From Alphaproteobacteria bacterium (GTDB lineage: Bacteria > Pseudomonadota > Alphaproteobacteria > Rhizobiales > Xanthobacteraceae), in contig VAZS01000334.1 of NCBI GenBank assembly GCA_005884855.1, positions 1 to 5,764 on the forward strand: a DNA stretch of 5,764 bases, given 5' to 3'. Shown in pieces: positions 1-4,721 of this stretch. Numbering within the stretch: the first letter of the stretch is position 1; every line of letters starts with the position of its first letter. Both the position numbers and the translations under genes were made by a program. The notes beneath the pieces were generated by a model. That model did not search any database, was not told the origin of the DNA, and saw only the letters and a list, made by a program, of their open reading frames with translations.

Positions 1-234
1 ATCGCTTCGATCTTCGCCTGGACCCGCGGGCTGTCGCATCGCGCCGAGCTCGACAACAACGCGGCGCTGGAGAAATTCGCGCTCACGCTGGAGAGGGTCT
101 GCGTCGACACCGTCGAAGCCGGCTTCATGACCAAGGATCTCGCGCTTCTGGTCGGCGCCGACCAGCGCTGGCTGTCCACCACCGGCTTTCTCGACAAAGT
201 GGCCGAGAACCTCAACAAGGCGATGGCTGGCTGA
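1..234 (+). CDS. icd: NADP-dependent isocitrate dehydrogenase, C-terminal end (5' partial)
   Basis: This is the last 77 codons of icd, open from base 1 and ending in TGA at 232-234. The enzyme oxidatively decarboxylates isocitrate to 2-oxoglutarate with NADP+ in the cytoplasm (TCA cycle). The visible residues include [18 protein letters not shown] and, further on, [14 protein letters not shown]. They closely match, from memory, the C-terminus of the homodimeric eukaryote-like IDH subfamily (human IDH1 has [18 protein letters not shown] and [10 protein letters not shown]), which is the form usual in alphaproteobacteria. The substrate-binding and most of the NADP-binding residues lie upstream of the window. 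The gene ends normally and converges on the cysteine synthase gene with a 41-bp gap. That gap holds only a weak 4-bp stem (242-245 with 253-256) followed by AATTTT, which I do not call a terminator. Confidence 0.95.
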   Translation: MASIFAWTRGLSHRAELDNNAALEKFALTLERVCVDTVEAGFMTKDLALLVGADQRWLSTTGFLDKVAENLNKAMAG

Positions 235-275
235 AAACAGCGAACCTTTGTCGTTCAATTTTCCCCGAGAACCGC

Positions 276-1322
276 TCAGGGAAGCTGTGAACCAGGCGTA
301 GAACGTGAAATCTTGAGCTCTTCCTCATTCATGTCTGCGGAAATTTCCGCAAACAGAGGCGTGGTCAGATAGCGCTCGGCGGTATCAGGAAGCATGCATA
401 AAATGTTTGCTCCCTTTTCCGCCTCGGCGGCGATTCTGAGCGCGCCAGCAAAGGTCGCGCCCCCTGTAATGCCGACAAAGATACCCTCCTTGGCAGCGAG
501 TTCCTTGCTACGTCGAATCGCTTCGGGGCCGGCGATCGGCAGGATGCGATCGACCACCTTCATTGCCATCGCATCGTCGGTGAGCTTGGGGATGAAGTCC
601 GGCGTCCAGCCTTGCATCGGGTGCGGCTTGAATGAGGGATGTGGTGCCGCTGGAGATCCGTCCGGGCTGCGCGACTGCGCGATGCCACTGGCCAGCAGTG
701 GCGCATCTTGCGGCTCGCAAACTATGATCTTGGTTTCCGGACGCTCCTTGGCAAGCACCCGCCCAACGCCCTTTAATGTTCCGCCTGTTCCATAACCCGT
801 AACCCAATAGTCCAACCGCTGTCCTGAAAAATCATCGAGTATCTCACGCGCCGTCGTGCGCGAATGAATGTCGGGATTGGCTTCGTTCTCAAACTGCCGG
901 GTCATGAACCAGCCATGCTTCTTGGCAAGCTCGATGGTCTTGTTGATCATTCCTACAGCGCGCTCAGCAGCAGGCGTCACAATGACCTTCGCTCCGAGAA
1001 AGCGCATGAGCTTGCGTCGCTCGACGCTAAATGGTTCTGCCATAGTAAGCACAAGCGGATATCCCTTCGCCGCGCAAACCATCGCGAGACCGATACCGGT
1101 ATTTCCGCTTGTCGCCTCTATGACTGTCTGGCCAGGCTTAAGCTCGCCCGACTTTTCGGCCGCCTCGATTACCCCGAGAGCCAATCGGTCCTTCACCGAA
1201 CCAAGAGGGTTGAAAGCTTCAATCTTGACGAAAACGTTTACTCCTGACGGACCGAGGCGGTTGATACGCACGACCGGCGTATTGCCGATTGTGTCATTGA
1301 TGCTTTGGTAGATCCGACCCAT
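276..1322 (-). CDS. cysK: Cysteine synthase A (O-acetylserine sulfhydrylase), PLP-dependent
   Basis: The protein has 348 residues and should form L-cysteine from O-acetylserine and sulfide in the cytoplasm. It is a fold-type II PLP enzyme. K44 in NPLGSVKDR is the expected Schiff-base lysine, TSGNTG (71-76) is the substrate and cofactor loop, and GYGTGGT (176-182) is the PLP-phosphate loop. It is longer than the roughly 320-residue E. coli CysK because of an insert around SRSPDGSPAAPHPSFKPHP and a C-terminal tail ending STPGSQLP. Other departures from E. coli CysK are MAEPFSVERRKL where it has MPETMSIERRKL, GITGGAT for GISSGAA, and PDTAERYLTTPLF near the end. From memory these mark a proteobacterial CysK clade, so this may be a second, non-housekeeping copy; cystathionine beta-synthase is less likely. 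ATG at 1322 is chosen because GGAGGAG lies 4 nt upstream. An in-frame extension to 1355 would put that site inside the coding region. The cyclase gene diverges from it. Confidence 0.92.
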   Translation of the reverse strand: MGRIYQSINDTIGNTPVVRINRLGPSGVNVFVKIEAFNPLGSVKDRLALGVIEAAEKSGELKPGQTVIEATSGNTGIGLAMVCAAKGYPLVLTMAEPFSVERRKLMRFLGAKVIVTPAAERAVGMINKTIELAKKHGWFMTRQFENEANPDIHSRTTAREILDDFSGQRLDYWVTGYGTGGTLKGVGRVLAKERPETKIIVCEPQDAPLLASGIAQSRSPDGSPAAPHPSFKPHPMQGWTPDFIPKLTDDAMAMKVVDRILPIAGPEAIRRSKELAAKEGIFVGITGGATFAGALRIAAEAEKGANILCMLPDTAERYLTTPLFAEISADMNEEELKISRSTPGSQLP

Positions 1323-1326
1323 GCCG

Positions 1327-1333
1327 CTCCTCC
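1327..1333 (-). promoter_or_regulatory. Ribosome binding site of cysK (decides the start)
   Basis: On the minus strand this reads GGAGGAG, a near-perfect Shine-Dalgarno sequence, followed by CGGC and then ATG at 1322-1320. It supports the start at 1322 over the upstream in-frame ATG at 1355, which has no comparable site. Confidence 0.85.
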
Positions 1334-1372
1334 AACGTCGTGCGACGAGAAACATTGCGAGCTAGCGCCAAA

Positions 1373-1399
1373 ATTATCCTGACTGGTTTTCGCCGGCAA
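1373..1399 (-). promoter_or_regulatory. Candidate sigma-70 type promoter of cysK
   Basis: On the minus strand a TTGCCG hexamer (1399-1394) is followed after 15 nt by GATAAT (1378-1373), about 50 nt upstream of the chosen cysK ATG. The -10 matches TATAAT at five of six positions. The spacer is shorter than the usual 17. A better -35 hexamer, TTGTCA (1407-1402), sits too far away at 23 nt. The location is sensible for a divergent promoter region, but the call rests on hexamer matching alone. Confidence 0.3.
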
Positions 1400-1547
1400 G
1401 GTGACAATCTGAAGCGAATAGTCTGCCTCGCGCTCGAAACTATCGGAACAGGCTGCGGATTTTATTGCACCAAGGGCCCGTCTCGGACATTGTTCCTGGC
1501 GATGATCCAGAGCAGGTCAGATAGCGTGAGCTAGACTTTCACCGACC

Positions 1548-1553
1548 AAGGGG
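1548..1553 (+). promoter_or_regulatory. Ribosome binding site of the cyclase gene (supports a TTG start)
   Basis: AAGGGG lies 6 nt before the TTG at 1560-1562. The next in-frame start-type codon, GTG, is the sixth codon and would place this motif too far away. Starting at TTG gives MPNERVERRLAAVLAADV, and the run VERRLAAVLAADV is the usual family N-terminus. Confidence 0.6.
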
Positions 1554-1559
1554 CTTGCT

Positions 1560-2171
1560 TTGCCCAACGAACGGGTGGAACGGAGATTGGCTGCGGTGCT
1601 GGCGGCGGATGTCGCCGGATACAGCCGGTTGATGGGTCGAGACGAAGAGCGCACGCTTGCGCAGTTGAAGACGCTTCGAAAAACTCTCGTCGATCCCGCG
1701 ATCGCCGCGCACCGTGGCCGTATCGTTAAAAGTACCGGCGATGGCATGCTGGTCGAGTTCGCCAGCGCTGTCGATGCGATACGGTTAGCCGTGAAAATCC
1801 AGAGAGACATTGCAACACAAAACGAGAGTTCCGAGCCCGAGTTGAGGCTCGAACTTCGGATCGGAATTCACGTCGGCGACATCATCATCGACGAGGACGA
1901 TATTTTTGGAGACGGCGTCAATATCGCAGCACGCCTCGAAGGGATCGCCAGGCCGGGCGGCATCTGCATCTCCGATGACGCTCAAAGGCAAGTCCGCGGC
2001 AAGATCGATGTGATTTTTGATGACATTGGGGTGCAGAATCTAAAGAACATTGCCGAACCGATGCGATCATGGCACGTGCAACTCGGAGGACAATATGCGG
2101 CGGCCCAACTATCCGGACCTCACCATCGCAAAATTCAAGCAGGCAATGGTGTTTTCTCCCACTGTTCTTGA
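1560..2171 (+). CDS. Class III adenylate/guanylate cyclase, catalytic domain only (C-terminal part lost)
   Basis: The reading frame has 203 codons with a TTG start. Residues about 8-176 form a full class III cyclase domain, which turns ATP (or GTP) into the cyclic 3',5' nucleotide in the cytoplasm. Every catalytic position is present with the spacing known from mycobacterial Rv1625c: metal-binding D17 and D61 (44 apart), base-reading K57 and D114, transition-state N121 and R125. The Lys/Asp pair predicts ATP as substrate, so cAMP as product. Family members with this N-terminus usually continue for several hundred residues into a linker and TPR or other sensor region. Here the sequence after about residue 176 is an unrelated 27-residue tail, while the expected family C-terminus appears in another frame at 2095-2214. 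The gene therefore looks like an internally deleted remnant whose catalytic half could still fold, since stand-alone class III domains can work as homodimers. It is transcribed away from cysK. Confidence 0.85.
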   Translation: MPNERVERRLAAVLAADVAGYSRLMGRDEERTLAQLKTLRKTLVDPAIAAHRGRIVKSTGDGMLVEFASAVDAIRLAVKIQRDIATQNESSEPELRLELRIGIHVGDIIIDEDDIFGDGVNIAARLEGIARPGGICISDDAQRQVRGKIDVIFDDIGVQNLKNIAEPMRSWHVQLGGQYAAAQLSGPHHRKIQAGNGVFSHCS

Positions 2172-2214
2172 TCGCATTGCGGACCACCTTCGAAAACTCG
2201 GATTGCCCGAGTGA
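2095..2214 (+). pseudogene. Out-of-frame C-terminal remnant of the cyclase gene
   Basis: Read in the frame one base later than the cyclase frame, this stretch gives 39 codons and a TGA at 2212-2214. It ends in DRIADHLRKLGLPE after NYPDLTIAKFKQAM. From memory, TPR-bearing class III cyclases of rhizobia end in just this way: a last helix pair with a P-D/N-x-T-I-A-K/R-F element, then L-R-K-x-G-L-P-E at the stop. In this frame a TAA at 2041-2043 closes it upstream, so it cannot be read with the cyclase domain. It has an ATG at 2095 but no convincing ribosome binding site. I infer that a large internal deletion joined the catalytic half to the gene's end out of frame, with the junction near 2085-2100. 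A chance ORF is possible, but the agreement in both sequence and stop position argues against it. Confidence 0.55.
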
Positions 2215-2222
2215 CGGATAAA

Positions 2223-2280
2223 TTGGCCTACTGCCAAGGTGGCCGTTTCGGGAGGGCTCACCCGACTAGAATTTTAATTT
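2223..2280 (+). terminator. Possible terminator region after the cyclase remnant
   Basis: Two small hairpins follow the remnant's stop codon. TTGGC (2223-2227) pairs with GCCAA (2233-2237) around a 5-nt loop, and TCGGG (2248-2252) pairs with CCCGA (2261-2265) around an 8-nt loop. A T-rich run (ATTTTAATTT, 2271-2280) follows the second hairpin at a distance of five bases. The stems are short, so this is a weak intrinsic terminator at best. Confidence 0.25.
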
Positions 2281-2289
2281 GCTTTTAAC
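2274..2289. promoter_or_regulatory. CtrA-box-like element TTAA-N7-TTAAC
   Basis: TTAA at 2274-2277 and TTAAC at 2285-2289 are separated by exactly seven bases. This matches the full consensus (TTAA-N7-TTAA, often followed by C) of CtrA, the alphaproteobacterial cell-cycle response regulator. It lies about 180 bp upstream of the small exported-protein gene starting at 2467. A third TTAA at 2307-2310 lies 22 bp from the second, so all three are in register at multiples of 11 bp. The local A+T-rich pocket makes chance occurrence a real alternative. Confidence 0.35.
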
Positions 2290-2310
2290 GGGATAGCCGT
2301 AGGTCGTTAA
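2285..2310. repeat. Inverted repeat TTAACG-N14-CGTTAA
   Basis: A perfect 6-bp inverted repeat (2285-2290 and 2305-2310) has a 14-bp spacer, so the half-sites are 20 bp apart from start to start. This geometry suits a dimeric DNA-binding protein. It shares its left arm with the CtrA-like box, so the two readings compete. No expected target gene can be named. Confidence 0.25.
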
Positions 2311-2456
2311 CCATCTGGCCGGGCCGAGCTGATATGCAACGCTGAACAAATCCTGAGTTGCGTAAAATTGCTCCAAGCGGTTTCAGTCCTCAAAGACAGT
2401 TTGCTGGCTAAGACCCCGCCTGCGGCAAGACTGTGACGGCCTATACAAGTGATCCC

Positions 2457-2463
2457 AAGGTGG
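2457..2463 (+). promoter_or_regulatory. Ribosome binding site of the first small exported-protein gene
   Basis: AAGGTGG lies 3 nt before the ATG at 2467. It favours that ATG over the in-frame GTG at 2449, whose upstream bases show no Shine-Dalgarno match and which would add a charged stretch ahead of the signal peptide. Confidence 0.5.
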
Positions 2464-2466
2464 AAT

Positions 2467-2814
2467 ATGCGGCTCTATATCTGTTCGTTGGTATCTTCGG
2501 CACTGGTAGCCGGACTGGCGTACGCCGCGTCCGCTCAACAGGCTATTCCGGAGCCATCTGAATCGGAGATGAAGTCCTCATTCGGTCAATTCGTCTCGCA
2601 ACTAGAGTCGAAACCGGCGGCGCAGATTCAGTTCGTTGCGTTTGAAAAGCGCTCCTGCAAGCCAGCCAGCATACAGCGTTATCATTGCAGCTTCACATAT
2701 TCGACGAATGTGCCAGCGGATAGTTTTTCAATTATCCTGCCGCGCGGCTCTCTTTCCGGCATGTTCTTCGCCGATGATGACGGCCATCTCAAATTTGAGA
2801 TGGTGATTGGGTAG
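2467..2814 (+). CDS. Small secreted or periplasmic protein of unknown function
   Basis: The protein has 115 residues and I do not recognise its family. Residues 1-23 look like a Sec signal peptide: an arginine at position 2, a hydrophobic stretch (about 8-18), then AYA or ASA as possible cleavage sites before QQAIPEP. The mature part of about 92 residues has two cysteines nine residues apart (C64 and C74 in the stretch SCKPASIQRYHC), which could form a disulfide in the periplasm. The second half alternates hydrophobic and polar residues (SFTYSTNV, SFSIILPRG, GMFFADD, LKFEMVIG), suggesting a small beta-sheet domain ending at the stop. ATG at 2467 is preferred because of the AAGGTGG just upstream. 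The next gene starts 19 bp after the stop on the same strand, so the two are probably cotranscribed. Base composition is lower in G+C than the flanking core genes (28 of 60 bases in 2641-2700). Confidence 0.7.
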   Translation: MRLYICSLVSSALVAGLAYAASAQQAIPEPSESEMKSSFGQFVSQLESKPAAQIQFVAFEKRSCKPASIQRYHCSFTYSTNVPADSFSIILPRGSLSGMFFADDDGHLKFEMVIG

Positions 2815-2833
2815 AGTTGGCAAGAGAACTGCT

Positions 2834-3145
2834 ATGTCGAACGCATCATTGAAATGGGGGCTTGGGCTGGTATTGCTCGGCATGTTAGCCGACACGGTCA
2901 CTCCCCATCCGCTGCTCGAGGTCAAAAACGAATATCAGTACGAAGGCCTGATCCCGCAGCCAGTTGTGCTGGGTTTCGCCAATGAAAGACAATGGTTATT
3001 CGCGCATCGTGAATTTCGAAACCAGTGCGTGCTTGAAGCATTGGCCGAACAAAGAAAGCGATCGGGAAAACCTTTGCAGTTTGTGTCCGCCCGATTGGGC
3101 GACGCTATCTCAGTCACTGATCTGCGGTTGCGTCCGAACGACTAG
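2834..3145 (+). CDS. Small membrane-anchored or exported protein of unknown function
   Basis: The protein has 103 residues and I do not recognise its family. It begins MSNASLKWGLGLVLLGMLADTV, so residues 6-18 form a short hydrophobic segment after a lysine. That could be a signal peptide without an obvious cleavage site or an N-terminal membrane anchor. The rest is soluble: a Pro-rich stretch (PHPLLEV, IPQPVVLG), then a likely amphipathic helix with alternating charges (about 49-77, including FRNQCVLEALAEQRKR) with one cysteine at C65, and a tail DLRLRPND. ATG at 2834 follows a weak AAGAGA at 2822-2827. An in-frame TTG at 2807 would overlap the end of the preceding gene and allow translational coupling, but it has no ribosome binding site. 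The close spacing suggests an operon with the preceding exported protein. It converges on the channel gene across 79 bp. Confidence 0.6.
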   Translation: MSNASLKWGLGLVLLGMLADTVTPHPLLEVKNEYQYEGLIPQPVVLGFANERQWLFAHREFRNQCVLEALAEQRKRSGKPLQFVSARLGDAISVTDLRLRPND

Positions 3146-3174
3146 CTCGCGCGAAAAGCCGATTGCAATCTGAT

Positions 3175-3189
3175 GGCGGAGTCCTCGCC
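3175..3189 (+). terminator. Weak hairpin between convergent genes
   Basis: GGCG (3175-3178) pairs with CGCC (3186-3189) around a 7-nt loop, followed by TTAAA, 30 bases after the stop of the second small gene. The stem is only four base pairs with no clear T run, so it may not be functional. It is the only candidate in the 79-bp convergent gap. Confidence 0.15.
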
Positions 3190-3224
3190 TTAAACATCGC
3201 GAACGGCTGGCCCGCCTGCCCTGA

Positions 3225-4475
3225 TTATTTATCTTCCCGGGGCTGGTCATCGTGGGCGACCTGCGCAATCTCGGCAATGGCGAGATCGCCCTTTTGCGCC
3301 TCCACGCTATCCGCGAGCCGCGCCTTGGCGGTCTTGCGGACATGGGCCGCAAGCGCCGGCATGCGTTCAAGCAGCGCGTGGAAGTCCTGGGCATCGAGCG
3401 CTAGCAGCCTGGTCTTGCGCGTTGCGGTCACCGTGCCGCTGCGCTTGGTCCGGTGCAGAAGTGCGATTTCCCCAAAGAAGGTGCCATCGGCAAGCCGGAC
3501 CCGCTGGTTAGGCAATTCGATTTCGACTTCTCCCGTAGTAATGAAATACATCGACGAAGCGGCGTCGCCCCGCCGAACCAGGACTTCGCCGGCCTCAATG
3601 GTCCGGGCCCTCAGCAAACGCATGATGTCGGCGATCTCGGAGGCGCTGAGATGCGAGAACAGCGGCACCCGCGCCAGCATGCCCCAGGTCACAACGAAAT
3701 CGCGCCGGCGGATCTCGTCCGCAAAGGCGGTGGAAATGATCGCCACCGGCAGCGCGATCATGGTCAGCCCGCCAATGATGGCGAATGCTGAAAACAGCTT
3801 GCCCAGCGCCGTGACCGGAACGGCGTCGCCATAGCCGACGGTACCGAGCGTCACGATCGCCCACCACATCGCCTGGGGGATGGTCCCGAACTTCTCGGGC
3901 TGCACGTCGCGCTCGATCGCATAAAGCAGCGAGGCGAACACCAGCACCGCCCCCGCCAGGATCACGAGGCAGCCGATCAAGGTTCTGCGCTCGGCATGAA
4001 GGGCCGCGAGCAGCGAGCGCATCGCGGGCGAATAGCGCACCAGCTTGAAAAACGGCAACACGCCAAGCAGCATCAGCGTCGAACGGTCTCCGGCGATCAG
4101 TACGATTGAGGCGGGCAGGAAAGCCATGAGGTCGATAATGCCGAGGCTGGAGAACGCATAGTCGAGCCGATCCTGCGTCGCCGACAATTTTCTGGGCGAG
4201 TGGCCGGCCACGCTCCAGAGCCTGGCAGCGTACTCCAGCGCAAACACCCCTGCTGCGCCAACTTTGATCGCGGTAAGCAGGCCTCCGAAGCGGGCGTCGT
4301 ATTCGGGAACCGACGCCAGGATCATCGCCAGAACATCAATGATGATGATGCAAACGATCAGCCGCACGAACCGCGAGCCGACCGAGTAAGGCAGGTGATC
4401 GTGCTCAAGCAGTTCATAGAGCCGATCCCGCAAATCCGGGTCGCTGAGGCGAGTTCTGCGCGGGAGGATCACCAC
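3225..4475 (-). CDS. Cyclic-nucleotide-gated potassium channel, MloK1-like, six transmembrane segments
   Basis: This 416-residue inner-membrane protein should conduct K+ when cAMP binds its cytoplasmic domain. Hydrophobic segments fit S1 (about 36-54), S2 (66-87, with E81), S3 (106-127, with D115), S4 (132-148), S5 (166-187) and S6 (224-251). The pore helix QAMWWAIVTLG leads to the selectivity filter TVGYGD (212-217). S4 has few basic residues (K144, R147, then R153), so ligand gating is more likely than voltage gating. Residues about 265-388 are a cNMP-binding domain with the phosphate-binding cassette FFGEIALLHRTKRSGTVT (333-350): E336, R345 and S346 match the MloK1 ligand contacts, and R386 aligns with its C-terminal capping arginine. 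The run IERDVQPEKFGTIPQAMWWA is nearly identical to MloK1 of Mesorhizobium loti, recalled at 355 residues; the extra length is mainly N-terminal plus a charged tail. The start is GTG at 4475, or the adjacent GTG at 4472, because an in-frame TGA at 4493-4491 blocks any longer form. It lies downstream of alaS on the same strand. Confidence 0.93.
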   Translation of the reverse strand: MVILPRRTRLSDPDLRDRLYELLEHDHLPYSVGSRFVRLIVCIIIIDVLAMILASVPEYDARFGGLLTAIKVGAAGVFALEYAARLWSVAGHSPRKLSATQDRLDYAFSSLGIIDLMAFLPASIVLIAGDRSTLMLLGVLPFFKLVRYSPAMRSLLAALHAERRTLIGCLVILAGAVLVFASLLYAIERDVQPEKFGTIPQAMWWAIVTLGTVGYGDAVPVTALGKLFSAFAIIGGLTMIALPVAIISTAFADEIRRRDFVVTWGMLARVPLFSHLSASEIADIMRLLRARTIEAGEVLVRRGDAASSMYFITTGEVEIELPNQRVRLADGTFFGEIALLHRTKRSGTVTATRKTRLLALDAQDFHALLERMPALAAHVRKTAKARLADSVEAQKGDLAIAEIAQVAHDDQPREDK

Positions 4476-4506
4476 GACACTGTCCCGAGTTCACGAAGTC
4501 CGCTCG

Positions 4507-4530
4507 TCGCTCAGGAGTCCTCCGGAGCGA
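4507..4530. repeat. Strong inverted repeat between alaS and the channel gene
   Basis: TCGCTC (4507-4512) pairs with GAGCGA (4525-4530). After one mismatch, GGA (4514-4516) pairs with TCC (4521-4523) around a 4-nt loop. It ends 31 bases upstream of the channel's GTG start on the minus strand. No T run follows it in either direction, so it is not a classical intrinsic terminator. It could be a leader hairpin, an operator or an RNA-stabilising structure. Confidence 0.4.
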
Positions 4531-4616
4531 AAGACCTTTATGTTTAGCCCGCCCTCGATGCCAGCGCTTTGATGTTCCTCAACCTCTATCGGACGATGCG
4601 AGAACTTGAGAACGCG

Positions 4617-4721
4617 TTAGGCGCTAGCCATTGCTTTTTCGATAGCGGCGAGGGCCGCGTCTGCTTTGGAGCCATAAGGCCCGCCGGCCTGCGCCATGTC
4701 AGGCCGTCCGCCACCGCCCTT
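4617..4721 (-). pseudogene. alaS: Out-of-frame 3' end of alaS (C-Ala domain terminus)
   Basis: In the frame ending with TAA at 4619-4617 the minus strand reads [15 protein letters not shown], then a helix, and ends [20 protein letters not shown] is the near-invariant element at the end of bacterial alanyl-tRNA synthetases, and the remaining length to the stop is normal. The frame is not continuous with the main alaS frame, which passes through it as QGRWRTA and stops at 4699. The junction is at about 4722-4723. It lacks its own start and ribosome binding site, so it is not expected to be translated. Confidence 0.85.

Noticed and set aside
242..262. A bidirectional terminator between icd and cysK (GAAC/GTTC stem followed by AATTTT)
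   Set aside because: The stem is only 4 bp with two G-C pairs, too weak to support a call.
394..1311. Several plus-strand open frames over cysK
   Set aside because: They overlap the well-supported cysK coding region on the other strand and show no family features.
1323..1355. N-terminal extension of cysK from the upstream ATG at 1355
   Set aside because: The added residues (MFLVARRWRSG) do not fit the family start, and the strong GGAGGAG site at 1333-1327 would lie inside the coding region. ATG at 1322 gives the usual start.
1340..1534. A 64-codon open frame on the plus strand in the cysK-cyclase gap
   Set aside because: It has no ribosome binding site or recognisable protein features and lies over the likely cysK promoter.
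2449..2466. GTG at 2449 as the start of the first small exported protein
   Set aside because: ATG at 2467 has a better ribosome binding site and yields a cleaner signal peptide.
3163..3834. A 223-codon plus-strand open frame over the channel gene
   Set aside because: It is antisense to a clear channel gene, is dominated by Ser, Arg and Ala as expected for a high-G+C shadow frame, and has no domain.
1560..4475. A Pycsar- or CBASS-like antiphage module (cyclase plus nucleotide-gated membrane effector)
   Set aside because: Such systems place cyclase and effector side by side in one operon. Here the channel is on the opposite strand more than 1 kb away, looks like an ordinary MloK1 homologue, and the cyclase has the residues of an adenylate cyclase and is probably a remnant.
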